From Medicago truncatula (lineage: Eukaryota > Streptophyta > Magnoliopsida > Fabales > Fabaceae), in the NCBI RefSeq assembly GCF_003473485.1, contig NC_053045.1, positions 41,954,494 through 42,018,493 on the forward strand: DNA of 64,000 nt, written 5' to 3'. The notes beneath the pieces are model-generated. The model saw nothing but the letters and a program-made list of their open reading frames with translations, was not told the origin of the DNA and did no database searches. Positions 1-12,000 of the stretch are shown in pieces; positions within the stretch are counted from its first letter, which is position 1, and each line of letters starts with the position of its first letter. A program made the translations under genes and the position numbers.

Positions 1-147
1 TTCATATTTAAGTACGAACCAGACATTCACATCATCAAGGATTTGATGGAGTCTTTGACACTTGAGGAGAAAAAGGAGTGGGTGGATAGCAGTCCTACTC
101 GCGTCTTTGATATTGATCCTGTCACATATACTTTCTCAAGGCCATGA
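1..147 (+). pseudogene. 3' end of an unrecognised reading frame
   Basis: The first frame is open for 48 codons from the window edge to a TGA at 145-147 and is rich in charged residues (ESLTLEEKKEWVDSSP). It looks coding in composition, unlike neighbouring intergenic DNA. Its last codons overlap, on the other strand, the stop end of the first phytocyanin gene. In the other three phytocyanin copies the DNA beyond the stop codon is unrelated, so this piece seems to be foreign DNA joined at about position 130. I do not recognise the family; a transposon-derived or captured gene fragment is the best guess. Confidence 0.35.
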
Positions 148-864
148 CCAGAAGGGACGAATCATTGGCATAATAGCAAACTTCATTTGTCCAACGTTGC
201 AATGTAATCCATTTTTCTCACCACATGAAAAGTAATAAGGCTTCCATTTGTTTAACACGAACTTGAATCCCTCTCCAACACCTTGTGTGTGATTTGCCAC
301 CATCTTAGCCTTCTTCACATCACATTTCATGAAGCTTTGCCAAGTTGGAAACATGTATACGCTGTGTGGGAAACTTGTTGCATTTGGAGCATCATATTTG
401 AAAACTACACATGGATAAATATCAAATATCAACATCATATAATAATTTGTCCCGTAAGTACAATCAAATTGTAAAATGCTAAATGAATGTGTTAGAGCTT
501 ACTGAGTAATGTATAAATATTAATTTATAAAATAATATATATGCCTCAATGATTTATTTTATATATTAAAGTGAAGCTTACTGAGAGTATCATTGACGTA
601 AAAAGGACCATTCTTGATAGCCCAATCTGAATAGTTATAGCCAAAATGCCAATTTTGAGAGCCACCAACAATGATCTTCTTAGGTTGTTGTTCTGTCTTA
701 TTTATTTGATGATGATGGTTTCCAAATCTGGACCACCAATCAGTGTAGTTGAAATTGCCAAAGGAGGGCCAGTCTTTGTTTGCCACAGTAACTGTAAACA
801 TTGAAGCGCTTATTATAACTAGTAATAAGGTGAGGACATGAACAATGTTTGTGGTGAAGGCCAT
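136..864 (-). CDS. Phytocyanin-like secreted cupredoxin, tandem copy 1
   Basis: Two exons: 864-582 and 404-136, with a 177-bp GT-AG intron, giving 183 residues. An N-terminal hydrophobic signal peptide (about residues 1-28) is followed by an Asn/Trp/His-rich linker and then a plastocyanin-like domain from about residue 65. The domain shows the family pattern: a His ligand in PHSVYM, Cys in YFSC, His in LHC, and a Gln in NVGQM at the axial position, plus the two disulfide cysteines (MKC, HC). Gln at that place is known from stellacyanins. Several N-glycosylation sites are visible (NYT, NKT, NYS, NDT). There is no hydrophobic GPI tail, so the product is probably soluble in the apoplast. The junction codon is Ile here and Val in the other copies. 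The C-terminus is one residue shorter (FWSWP). Proteins of this family bind copper for electron transfer or act structurally at the cell surface; substrate unknown. Confidence 0.85.
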
Positions 865-929
865 ATTGTCTTAGATGATTCTTGTCTCTTAGGGAGTTTG
901 TTATGCTTTGGTTGGAGTTATAAAACGGG

Positions 930-937
930 TTTATATA
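930..937 (-). promoter_or_regulatory. TATA box of phytocyanin copy 1
   Basis: On the minus strand this reads TATATAAA, 65 bp upstream of the start codon. The same box with the same flanks (CCTC before, CC after) is found before all four copies, which supports its use as a core promoter. Confidence 0.7.
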
Positions 938-949
938 GAGGTTCGTGTG

Positions 950-1050
950 ACAGGAAATTAAAGAGTTACGGCATGGAATATACATGGTGGTGTAGAATGG
1001 CCAAATTAACTTTTAATTAGTCTTCATATAAGTGGGGTAGAATTTGGAAA
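950..1050 (-). promoter_or_regulatory. Conserved upstream block, copy 1
   Basis: About 100 bp immediately upstream of the TATA box is closely matched at 5700-5815, 9095-9180 and 13565-13655, in the same place relative to each phytocyanin gene. It contains the words GGTGGTGTA and AAGTGGGG (plus strand). The match is either unchanged duplicate DNA or a retained promoter module; the more distant upstream DNA is more diverged between copies. Confidence 0.5.
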
Positions 1051-1120
1051 CAAGTTGAATACAATGTAGCAAGTAGCAATGTTGGGTAGGAGAGTAAGAC
1101 AGTTAAATATGTTGACTAGA

Positions 1121-1289
1121 ATAATGTTACTAACACTCTTTTTAATACTTATTATCTGGTTGGTTTAAACCATTGTGAGTTTAAATTTTGAAAATTGAAC
1201 CCACAAAAAGTGGTGAGACATACATTGATTTGATTTAATAAAAGAGTGAATGTTAGAGAGTGTGTTGAAAAGAGAGTGTTGTTATCATT
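1121..1289. mobile_element. MITE, family A, copy 1
   Basis: Inverted ends: TTACTAACACTCTTTTTAA on the left and, inverted, AAGAGAGTGTTGTTATC on the right, around an AT-rich core with the words AAAGTGGTGAGACATACATT. The same core and ends appear at 9919-10100. No transposase is present. I could not fix the target-site duplication. Confidence 0.55.
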
Positions 1290-4200
1290 TCTTATGTTCA
1301 TAGATTGTTAATTATGTTTTGATGCTAGGAATAATTATAATTACTCTTGCATATTTCTTGTAAAAAATCTATGGCCATTTATGCTAAGTGAACCAAGGTC
1401 TACGAGAAGAGCCCGCACTCTTACAAAATGGTAAATCAATGTTTAAATTTGAACCAAAAGAGATAGGATTTAATCTCCAACATGTTTTAAATAGAATTAT
1501 TTTTGATAAAGGAAACTTATGAAAAATTGAAGGGATTTTGTGCACCTATAAGTAAAAAGTGGTTCAAAGTTAAGTTGTTTATATCTACCACTTATGTATT
1601 GGTGTAGATGTATAACAATGTATTTATTTATATATTTATCTATTCATTTACTTATTTTCCTTTTGGTTTGTTTCTTAAGCAAGCTAGCTATTATCCAGAA
1701 TTTAAAGAGAATTGGTTGGTAATGGTATTTGACTTGGTAGACATACGGCAACACAAATGGAATATTGGGAATTATTATGAGAAATGGTCAAATGGGGTCG
1801 TGTTGCTATTATTAGGTTTGAATTCTATGAGGTCAAAGCAAGTGTTTCTTACTATTATTGCACATTTAACTGAATCTAGTTGGTAGGAAATTTGACATCT
1901 ACAAATTTGGAAGATATTCCATGACTAAAAGTAAAATGAAATACAGGCCATGAATTATTTTTCTTCTCCCAATCCCCATGCATTCCGCAGAACCAGAAAT
2001 TTTGAATGGTGAAGCACCATATACATCACAATTGCTTCCTACGATTTGTCTTTTTAAAAAAAATAAGATATTGAATGATTTCTGATTTTCAATCTCAATA
2101 AAAAATCACTCTCTCTAAACAATAATTTAACCATAATGGATGGTGAGGTTTGATAAAAATTATTTATTCTAATAAGTCGTTTCGTTTGTTTTTCTACAAA
2201 GAGGATGAAATGCAATTAGGGTTGAGATTCTGAACTCGTTAAATGAATCGTTTCAGTTTATTTTTCTTCAAAACCTCCAATTTGAGAAGAATAGAAAAGA
2301 AGCATAAGAGAAGGGCTCTAGAGGAATTTTTCTAAATCCCAAACTCTTATTTATTTATTTTTTTAAAGAAAAAACTAGTAAACAAGGGTATGACCATAAG
2401 TACTTAAGAGGCTTCACCTAATAACCAAAAACCCAACCGCAAACATAAATTATACACAAAATATTTTGACTTTGTGTGTCTAGAGTAGAAAAAATATTAT
2501 GACCTTGTGAGTTTAGGGTAGACAAAAATTAACATGTGAGAGATTGCTTCCAACAAAATGCAGGGCAAGAAGCAATAATGAGAACTTTGTGCAGACAGAG
2601 CTACACAATCTTGTGTGTGGCTCCGCCCTCAATGTGTAGGATACTATCTATATTGTGAGCTTAGGCCAAAATAAGATTAAAATATCTTCATTTTAAACTA
2701 GGTAAAATGATTAGCAAAAAGACGGGAACTTACGTGTTTGTTTTTTTTCTCTTTTTATTGTGTTAACACGTGTAAATTGTGAACGATATTTTATATGAAA
2801 TTTTAATTTTGATTAAAATTATACATATAGATATTTGTGAATTTTAAATTGTAATAAATCAAATAAATCATGTTTATCTTTTTCGATGACATCAATAATA
2901 TAACAAATATAATATAAATTCTTATTTTTTTTCATAACATAAATGATAAAATACTACATATAAATTGATAGGATATAACTATTTTTAATTTGAGGAATGT
3001 TATTTGAACAATCAAAGGATCACAATTGCAAAGGGGCTAAATCTTAGGGGGCAAAATTTTCATTTTTTTTATTAGGGGGTCAAAATCGCAACATTAGCAA
3101 ACTTAGGGGGTCAAAACTGTAGTTTAGCCAAGATAATTTGCGAAAGTTTTGGGCAATGACAGAAAGAGCTATAAAGTGATTATCAAGCATTCTCTTGAGA
3201 AAGAGTGCTGTGAATAATGCAGGTTCTGATTTCTGAAGGCAACAACATATCATCACCCTTATGAACTTGAAATCTTTTGTGTTGAAGGAACATAGTTATG
3301 GGATCCGTATGGTATAAGTGTGGAGCTTGAAAAGAGAGACATTGGTCCCTACAAGCATTTAGGTGCAATTGATGCTAAATCTTTCAATGCAAGTCACAAT
3401 AGAGAAACCTCATCAAAGCTTCATTTAAAGGAATCAATTTTGAATCTGTCCAAGATGAAGTTAGGAAGCACAATAGCACTATTGTAAGTGAATCTGTCCA
3501 GAAAAAGTAAAACCAATTGGTGCCAATGAAATAAGGCATCTCAACAAGAATGATCTCTATATCTATGATTGAATCTTGAGTTAATTAGGTGAACGATATG
3601 CACTCCACTCTAACTTGCTACAAGAATTCACCACAATCTCTTATATTGACAAATCATGACTTTTCAAATCAAATTATACACATATTCTTCACAAGGAATG
3701 ATGTTTTAATTAGTTAACTGAAAACAATGCAACGATAAGATCTGAAGAAAATAAATGAGGAATTTACAAATCTGGATAAAGAGGTAAACAGTTTGGAAAG
3801 TGAAAAAAATAGTATCGTGAAAACAAGAGAGAAATCACTAATAATTTTCACTCACTTGTTCTAACAGTTTCTCCCTTATTTCCGCAAGACTTATTATTTT
3901 TTGGCATGTCTCTTTTCTTTTATATCTTGTTCAACATTTGATGGTCTATCCAAGGTGGGACTTATAATTTACAACACTTCAACAATGTTTTGTTTGGTTC
4001 AAAGGTTTCTATACTTACTTGCACACTGTATTGATTGCATTATTGCATTTCAACCTAGGGAGTGGCTGGTCTGCAAGAGGATTTTACCTCCTAAATTAGG
4101 ACAAAAAACACCTCTTTCTATCTTTTCCATTCTCATTTAGGGTATGGTGGCTGGATATATGGGCGATTCATGAGTTTATTTTAAGCGATATTATAAATAT

Positions 4201-4895
4201 TTTATACAACATGTGGATCCATAGCTTAGTGCAAGATTTAAAATACGTGAGAAATTTTAATTTGGCAGGGTATTAGAAATAGCATAGTTTTTTAGAAAAC
4301 CAGTATGAAGCCAAAAAAAAACAGTTAAGAATGGGATATGATCAATATCAAATTTCAATTAATTCAACTTAAGATTGACTGTATTCGAAAAACTAAATAG
4401 TGTTTCATTTTTAGCCAAGCATCTTTATTGAAAAAGCACTTAACATGACTTGAAGCTAACATTTTCTATGATGATCACGTGCAAGAGTTGAAGCTAGATG
4501 ATATTAACAAGGTCAAACAATCTCCAATTCAAAAAAATGGAAAGAATTATGCTATTTCTTAATTGTAAGAAACGTGAGAAGAGAAATTTATTTAGCTCTT
4601 CTTGTGCCAAAGTGAGTTTAATAAAATCATTTGTTGTTAAAAAAAAAAACCATTTATATTATAGTGAGAAAGAAAGCTACAAATTAAAAATTATATCTAC
4701 CGATTTATAACTTTTTGGCACATTAATATGTTAAATCAGGATACAAGAATAAGAAAACTCGATTTATTTTAATTTAATGGAACATATATTGAAAATTAAA
4801 AGAAAACTATAACATTCAGAAGTTGAAGCCAGCAATTCCAATTTTCCAAAAGCTAGCTAGCTTAGGGCAAGTTGTTGGTAATGAACATTTTTTTT
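1290..4895. other. Intergenic spacer between phytocyanin copies 1 and 2
   Basis: No gene is seen. Parts of this spacer (about 1680-1900, 3190-3260 and 4150-4400) match the spacer between copies 2 and 3 (6890-6970, 7130-7200 and 7690-7890), so it belongs to the duplicated unit. At 3010-3130 there is a stretch with repeated GGGGGTCAAAA words, like the degenerate end of a MULE-type element. The short open frames here have no coding features. Confidence 0.6.
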
Positions 4896-5554
4896 TCAAG
4901 GCCATGATGGCAAGAAAGGACGAAGCATTGGCATAACCGTAAACTTCATTTGTCCAACGTTGCAATGTAATCCATTTTTCTCACCACATGAAAAGTAATA
5001 AGGCTTCCATTTGTTTAACACGAACTTGAATCCCTCTCCAACACCTTGTGTGTGATTTGCCACCATCTTAGCCTTCTTCACATCACATTTCATGAAGCTC
5101 TGCCAAGTTGGAAACATGTATACACTGTGTGGGAAACTTGTTGCATTTGGAGCATCATACTTGAAAACTACACATGCATAAATATCAAATATCAACATTA
5201 TATAAGATTCATGCCGTAAGTACAATCGAATTGTAAAATGCTAAATGAACATTGGAGTATATGTTAGAGCTTACCGAGGGTATCATTGAGGTAAAAAGGA
5301 CCATTCTTGATAGCCCAATCAGAGTAGTTATAGCCAAAGTGCCAATTTTGAGAGCCACCAACAATGATCTTCTTAGGTTGTTGTTCTGTCTTATTTATTT
5401 GACGATGATGGTTTCCAAATCTGGACCACCAATCAGTATAGTTGAAATTGCCAAAAGAGGGCCAGTCTTTGTTTGCAACAGTAACTGTAAACATTGAAGC
5501 GGTTATTATTACTAGTAAGGTGAGGACATGAACAATGTTGGTGGTGGAGGCCAT
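4896..5554 (-). CDS. Phytocyanin-like secreted cupredoxin, tandem copy 2
   Basis: Exons 5554-5275 and 5167-4896, 183 residues. The start is the ATG at 5554 (MASTTN); an open frame continues upstream but has no ATG. Signal peptide, linker, and cupredoxin domain are as in the other copies, with His, Cys, His and Gln ligand positions intact (PHSVYM, YFSC, LHC, GQM). The signal peptide has one Leu less than copies 1 and 4. The intron is only 107 bp because an AT-rich segment of about 60-110 bp present in the introns of copies 1, 3 and 4 is absent. The linker has HHR instead of HHH. The C-terminus reads FLPSWP. No inactivating change is seen, so the gene is probably functional. Confidence 0.87.
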
Positions 5555-5679
5555 TTTCTGATTCAATCTTGTTTCTTAGCTGCTTTCTAAGTTGTAAATA
5601 AAGCAAGGGAGTGTGTTTTTTTGAGAGAAGTAAGGGAGTATGTTAGTGTTGTGATTTGGTAAGAGTTATATGAAGGGGG

Positions 5680-5687
5680 TTTATATA
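5680..5687 (-). promoter_or_regulatory. TATA box of phytocyanin copy 2
   Basis: TATATAAA on the minus strand, 125 bp upstream of the ATG at 5554, with the same flanking bases as in the other copies. The leader is longer than that of copies 1, 3 and 4. Confidence 0.65.
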
Positions 5688-5815
5688 GAGGTGCAAGCGA
5701 TAGAAAATTGAAGCGTTAGGCAATAGGCATGAAATATATGTGGTGGTGTAGGATGACCAAATTGACTTTTAATTAGTCTTTATATAAGTGGGGGTAGAAT
5801 TTGGGAACAAGTTGA

Positions 5816-7345
5816 ATATAACATTGTTGTTTTTGGATAGGAGAGTAACACAATTTACATAGTTACAAAATACCATAAGAAGATAGATTTATTTAAAATA
5901 AATGGTTAATGTTTTGCATTTTTGTGGTTAATAAAGTAATTCGATGAGATTTATGAATATATGTTAAAAAAAAGTACCACCAAAATATGAACGATTTATT
6001 AATTTTTCTCTATATTTTCTACCCCGAAGCCTTCCCTCCAAAGGATATGTTTGACGTTTTAAGACGGGAAAACTTTGGAAAATAGGAAGTAGAAGGAATG
6101 AAGAGTTTTGGGAGGAAAATTGTTTGGAGTGTTTATATTTTTCTTCATAATAAAAAAATTCCTAATTTAAAGAAACTCATAAATACATTTGATGAGGATG
6201 TTTAAGGATTTTAGGTTAGGGTTTAGATAATTTTTTCAAATTATTTTTATGTTGTTATAATACTCTAAATTTTTTAAATATATTAATCATTAATATTCTT
6301 TCATGTCATTTCTCTAAATATACTCTTTCCCATAAGATGGAAGAATTCTATTTCTTTCCACTCTTTCTATTATCAAACTCTAAATTGCGTTAATTTGTTT
6401 TGTGTTGTACATGGGGAATGGTAATTAAGTTGAATTGAGACATGATCTCAAGGTTAAAAAATAACTTATTTGCCAGGAGTGAAAATAAAAAGTATGCAAA
6501 AACAACTAAATATCAACTGAAAATGTCAATATTGTTAGACCGCAAACCTTAACGCGAGTTCGAACTTAAAAATTTGCAATTGTTATGTGATGTTTGTCAC
6601 TTTATCTACAAACTCAAAAAACTAAATAATTTATGTAATATTTGAGAGATAAAATGAATCTTTTAAAATATAAGTCATCAATCAAAATATATTATGAAAA
6701 TAAAATAAGGGGCTACATATTTAGCAAATCAAACATTTTCTGCATCAATTGACAGAAATGATCTTTGGGCAACGTTTGAAAATTAAAGACCAAAATAATT
6801 CTTTTAAAAGATAAAGTAAAATAAATTTTAAAAATAAGATAAAATACCAAAAGTAGCATCGTATGAGATGGAAGTTGCTATTATGGCCTTTGAATTTTAT
6901 GATGGTAAAGCCAATGTTTCTTACCATTAATGCACATTTAACTGAATCTATACTGGGGGGGTAGGAAGTTTCAAATACAAAACTGTAAATATTCAACATG
7001 ATTTGATTTAATAATGCTGAATTAAATACACGCCTTTGACTGACGTGATGATGACGGCTTGGTGGCATGAATTAAATTTGAGCACAAGTAACATGATTGT
7101 CCAAAATATGATTTCTGAAAATATTTCCAAAATCTCTTGAGAATGAGTGCTATCAAAAATGTAGGTTCTGAAGGCAGCAACTTATCATCACCAGCAATGC
7201 AAGGCACAATAGAAAAACTACATCGATGACTTGCCTTCATTGAATGGAAGCAATTTTAAAGATTGCAAACAATTTTATTTTTAATCAACATAATTTATTA
7301 GACTAACAGACCCGTACAAGACGTAATAGTTGTACTGCAATCAAA
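5816..7345. other. Intergenic spacer between phytocyanin copies 2 and 3, proximal part
   Basis: AT-rich DNA with no gene. Positions 6890-6970 resemble 1800-1900, 10240-10340 and 14490-14600, all with a GCACATYTAACTGA word, which marks the duplicated flank upstream of each copy. Confidence 0.55.
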
Positions 7346-7347
7346 TA

Positions 7348-7628
7348 CTCCCTCCGTCCCAAATTGTATGTCGCTTTAGAAAAAAAAATTGTCCTAAATT
7401 ATATGTCGCTTTACAATACCAATGAAATATTTATGTTATTTTTCCTATTATATCCTTAACTATTAATTACTCTATCTTCTTTCAATTATTTCATTTATCT
7501 TTTCCATACCATTTATTAGGGATAATTTTGTAAAACAACTCATAATTTCTCTTCCCCACGCAATATTAATTACATTTCTTAATACGTGTGAAATGGCCAA
7601 AACGTCTTACAATTTGAGACGGAGGGAG
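7348..7628. mobile_element. Stowaway-type MITE (Tc1/mariner-like)
   Basis: The ends are CTCCCTCCGTCCCAAATTGT and its inverse, flanked by TA at 7346-7347 and 7629-7630. The CTCCCTCCGT terminus and TA duplication are the hallmark of Stowaway elements. Length 281 bp, no coding capacity. A related element, split by later insertions, lies at 21941-24203. Confidence 0.9.
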
Positions 7629-8263
7629 TATATTGTTGTAAGCTAATCCATCTATCCAAGTCATGATCTTGTACATACTCATATCGGGTATACGGAATTT
7701 GGCTGAATATATCGGTGTTTCATGAGTTTATTCAAGTGATATTATAGATTATTTTATACAACATGGATCCATAGCTTAGTTCAAGATTTAAAAAACGTGA
7801 GAATTTTAATTTGGTAGGGGATGACAAATAGCATATAGTTTTTAGAAAACCAGTTAACAATGGGATAAGATGGCAGCAGATACACCTTTGCGATATCAAA
7901 TTTCAATTAATTCAACTTAAGATTGACCCATAGAAGTTGATGGTCTGTATTTGAAAAACTAAACAGAATTGAATTTTAGCCGAGCACCTTTATTGAAAAA
8001 GCACCTAACATGACAATATTATTCAGAAACAAAAAAACTACTATTATACAGATGCACCAAATAATTTATTCTTTTTTGATAAAACGGAATAGTATCTCAA
8101 ATCACTATAAGAATAAGAAAACTCGCTTTATTTTAATTTGCTGGAACGTTTATTGAAAATTAAAAGAGAAAACTATAAAATTCAGAAGCCCTGCAGCAAG
8201 CATGCAATTCCAATTTTCCAAGAGCTAGTTAGCTATGTCAAGTTGTTGCAAATGAACATTTTT

Positions 8264-8976
8264 TCAAGGCCATGATTGCCAGAAAGGACGAAGCATTGGC
8301 ATAACCGTAAACTTCATTTGTCCAACGTTGCAATGTAATCCATTTTTCTCACCACATGAAAAGTAATAAGGCTTCCACTTGTTTAACACGAACTTGAATC
8401 CCTCTCCAACACCTTGTGTGTGATTTGCCACCATCTTAGCCTTCTTCACATCACATTTCATGAAGCTCTGCCAAGTTGGAAACATGTATACGCTGTGTGG
8501 GAAACTCGTCGCATTTGGAGCATCATATTTGAAAACTACACATGCATAAATATCAATATCAAATTGTAAAAGGCTAAATGAACATTGGAGTATATGTTAG
8601 GGCTTACTAGTGTATTAATATTAAATTTATAAAATAATATATATGCCTCAATAATTTATTAAGTTTGACAAATGGAGTTTATAATAAAGGGAAGCTTACC
8701 AAGAGTATCATTGAGGTAAAAAGGACCATTCTTGATAGCCCAATCAGAGTAGTTATAGCCAAAGTGCCAATTTTGAGAGCCACCAACAATGATGTTCTTA
8801 GGTTGTTGTTCAGTCTTATTTATTTGATGATGATGATTTCCAAATCTGGACCACCAATCAGTGTAGTTAAAATTGCCAAAAGAGGGCCAGTCTTTGTTTG
8901 CCATAGTAACCGTAAACATTGAAGTGGTTATAACTAGAAAGGTAAAGACATGAACAAAGTTGGTGGTTGTCGTCAT
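8264..8976 (-). CDS. Phytocyanin-like secreted cupredoxin, tandem copy 3
   Basis: Exons 8976-8700 and 8535-8264, 182 residues. The ATG at 8976 (MTTTTNF) is chosen because it opens a normal signal peptide; the frame runs further upstream through the leader but that part lies across the TATA box region and is not matched in the other copies. The N-terminus is the most diverged of the four. The cupredoxin domain is nearly identical to the others with all ligand positions and both disulfide cysteines present. The intron is 164 bp. The C-terminus reads FWQSWP. Confidence 0.86.
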
Positions 8977-9064
8977 TGTCTGAATTGATCTTAATTTTCT
9001 CTTAGCTGCTTCTGAATAAATCAAAAGGATTATGTTATGATTTGGTTGGAGTAGTAGAGGGGGT

Positions 9065-9072
9065 TTTATATA
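9065..9072 (-). promoter_or_regulatory. TATA box of phytocyanin copy 3
   Basis: TATATAAA on the minus strand, 88 bp upstream of the ATG, in the same sequence context as the other three copies. Confidence 0.65.
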
Positions 9073-9180
9073 GAGGTGTCTATGAAAGGAAATTAAAGCG
9101 TTAGGCATGAAATATACGTATGGTGGTGCAGGATTACCAAATTATCTAATTCATTGGTCTTCATATAAGTGGGAGCAAAA

Positions 9181-9918
9181 TTTGGATGTTAAAAAAAAAT
9201 GTAAATATTTTTTAAGTGTTATTTGAATTTTGAACTCGAAAGTCTTTCCTATTTTATATTAAAGCATTATCAAATTAGTTTATGAGTTCTAATTCAACTC
9301 GTAAAAGTGTCAAAATTACGAGGTCAGAAGTTGTGATTCAACTCGTAAAAATGTTAAATAACTTTTTTTAAAAACAAGTTGAATATGTAGCGTTGTTGAT
9401 ATTGGACAAGAGAGTAACACAAATATGTTTATTCCCGGTGACAACTATATTAACCATCAACAAAAGATAGATAACCTCTACCCACCTTTTATTGATGGAT
9501 AAATACGATTTTATCTTCAGATATTATTATATTTTTATATTAGCAATAACTATAATCAATTTTATACATTCGTAAGTATAAGTCCTCATGATTTTCCTTA
9601 AAAAAAAAAAAAAAAAAAAAAAAGGTTCTCGTAATTTTCATATCTTTAATTATGTTAGTTTTTTTTTTTCCTTCAATTTGTAATAAATATTATGATCAAA
9701 ATAGATTTTAACAATAAGATAAAGAGTAGTGCTTGTTGGGTCATGAGAGGAGCTCGGGAGACCGTTCACATCGAGGCTAGAACAACCGCACAAGGGAGAG
9801 AGACGGCACACTCTTATCGAAAACCTTAAGGAATGAGTTTATGGGTCCTCTTACTTATAAGTTGTTCAACCTTTAGTTTTTATCATATGTGTGACATATA
9901 ACTCACACTTGCACACAA
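9181..9918. other. Intergenic spacer upstream of copy 3
   Basis: No gene. It includes a poly(A) run at 9600-9623 and, at 9725-9910, a less AT-rich stretch (GGAGCTCGGGAGACCG, CCGCACAAGGGAGAGAGACGG) that looks like part of a dispersed repeat, possibly an LTR remnant, but shows no ends I can define. Confidence 0.4.
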
Positions 9919-10100
9919 TAGTGCTAGCAACATTCTCTTTTTAACACTCTCTCCACCACTTACATTTTTATTGGGCTTAAATTATGATGAGTCTCACTTT
10001 AATAATAGGTTTCACTAAAAGTGGTGGGTCATACATTACTTTCATCTAATAAAAGAATAAGTGTTGAAAGGAGTGTTAAAAAGAGAATATCCTTAACATT
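9919..10100. mobile_element. MITE, family A, copy 2
   Basis: Ends GCTAGCAACATTCTCTTTTT and, inverted, AAAAGAGAATATCCTTAAC, with the shared core AAAGTGGTGGGTCATACATT. Same family as 1121-1289. Confidence 0.6.
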
Positions 10101-10520
10101 CATCCAAGATAAATGATCAAATATCTTAGTCTATATTTTATATCTACCGAGTGGTTTAATTAAAAAATGATCAAAATTCGCAATTAGAGAGAATGGGTTG
10201 GTACTTGGTAGTAATAAATCATAAAAATTAAATTCTTATGAGGAAAAGGTCAAATGGGGTCATGTTGGTATTATGAGGTCAAAACAAGTATTCCTCACTA
10301 GTACTGCGCATTTAACTGAATCAAGTGGAGTGGAAAGGAAATAATTTCACATACAAAATTTCGGTGAATATTCCATGAGTTAATGTGAAATGAAATACAC
10401 GCCTTTGAGTGATGTGATGATGACGGTTTTGGTGACTGAAGAAACAAATTAAATAGGAAAAAAAAAAAAAAAAAAACAGAAGAAAAAGCTAAGGCCTAAG
10501 AAATAAAACTCAGCTATACT

Positions 10521-10900
10521 ATTTTTATTTTTTTTTTAACAAACAAAAATGGAATTATATTAACCACCAAAAGCAACTCTTCTAGTATAAGGTGTGCCAT
10601 AAGAACTACTTTACAAATACAGAGTTATACAACCAACCAAAACAAACCATTACGCGATGCTCAAGCATTGTAAGGGACTTGAACACCACTTATCTGAACC
10701 AAACCTAAAGACCACCAAGGTATATCGATTGTTCCAATCATAACTTTACGAATGCTTTATATATCTAAAGCAATGGATGCAAATTGATGAATTGGAGGCA
10801 CAAAATCATTGATAAAGGATAGCACACTCATTGAATCAAAATAGCAATTAAAAATTTTGGCCAGGATAATCTCAACCATTTTTGAGGTCTAAAGCGAATT
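10521..10900 (-). mobile_element. LINE 3' end remnant, minus strand
   Basis: Poly(T) at 10527-10537 on the plus strand marks a minus-strand poly(A) tail. The minus strand translates in pieces to a LINE RNase H-like tail (INDFVPPIHQFASIALDI) with in-frame stops. It is a dead, 5'-truncated non-LTR retrotransposon piece. Its far boundary is approximate. Confidence 0.55.
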
Positions 10901-11699
10901 CTAAGTGTAATGCCTATTTAAAATTAATATCTTTTTTGAAAAGTTTCGATGTAAATTTATTTTTTTGGCCTTTTTAATATGCACAATCCGTTTATTAAAT
11001 TATCTTAATCAAATTTATTTAATATTTATTTTTTAACAGATAATAAAGTTAAGTCATTTAACTTATTCAAATAAAAAGTTAAGTTATTTAATCTTTGTTG
11101 AAACATTGCGAATCATAAATAAAATTTTATTAATTTTAATTTTGAATAACTATGTTCCACAGAAGAAGCAATTACATGAATTAATTGATGTATCATTTTC
11201 TATTTGTATATGAGGAGTATGAATCACAAAATTAATATTTTCATAAAAATATTGTTGATATCTCATTACTAATAAAGAATATATACTAGGTGAAAAAAAG
11301 TGGAGCCTAAGGCAAGGGTTTACTGATCTAATAGATGAGACGACTCTAAGTTTGATATTTTAATAGTTGAGACGAATTTGAGTTCGGTATCCCGAGTGAT
11401 AAGCTATAAAAGGACCGTGAAATAAACGTTGATATGATTCCAAATAATTCCTCCAATCTTTGCTAAATTAGAACCGTGAATGCTACATCAACATCAATAA
11501 TTAACATTAGCAACCTCTCTAAAAGGATGGCAAGTAACAACTCTCGGTGACAATTAGACGTGTGGCTCAACATGTTTGAGGTCTGAAACAAGTTTTATAG
11601 TAGTAATTTTTATAAGAAAGGGTTATCTAAAAAATATACACCAGTTTTTTTTGTCATCGAATAATGGTCCTCCTAAACTTTTCTGTCTTCAAAATTGGT

Positions 11700-12000
11700 C
11701 TCCATTTGTTTTGGAACAAGGAAAACTCAATTTATCATTTATTAAAGTGTATTAGATACAAAGAGGAGCAAATAGAACAACCATATTTACTTGACGATTA
11801 ACATTCATCTAATACTAGACACAATGAAACTAAACTCCAAAATCCCTACACCTTTAGAATGAATAGCATCAACTAGTATTTTGGAATCGCTCTCGAACGT
11901 AACATTGTGAAGCCCTAAGCTGATGACCTAATTCATTGCATTCCAAAGACCCATATAACCTCATCCCCTTCATGAATTGCTAGTAGCATATATACAACCA
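11700..12000 (-). mobile_element. LINE-derived RNase H remnant, minus strand
   Basis: The minus strand encodes LGLHNVTFESDSKILVDAI, the core of the plant RVT_3/RNase H fold with its ESDS catalytic segment, but only across frameshifts and stops. It is most likely a remnant of a LINE ORF2 C-terminus. Confidence 0.5.

Noticed and set aside
1608..1886. 92-codon open frame, plus strand
   Set aside because: No domain, and its text is part of the repeated phytocyanin flank, where the other copies are not open.
5252..5497. Open frame antisense to phytocyanin exon 1 (also at 8665 and 13119)
   Set aside because: Opposite-strand shadow of the real exons; similarity between copies comes from the exon itself.
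6745..7240. Two minus-strand open frames of 107 and 72 codons
   Set aside because: AT-rich, no domain, not kept in the other duplicated spacers.
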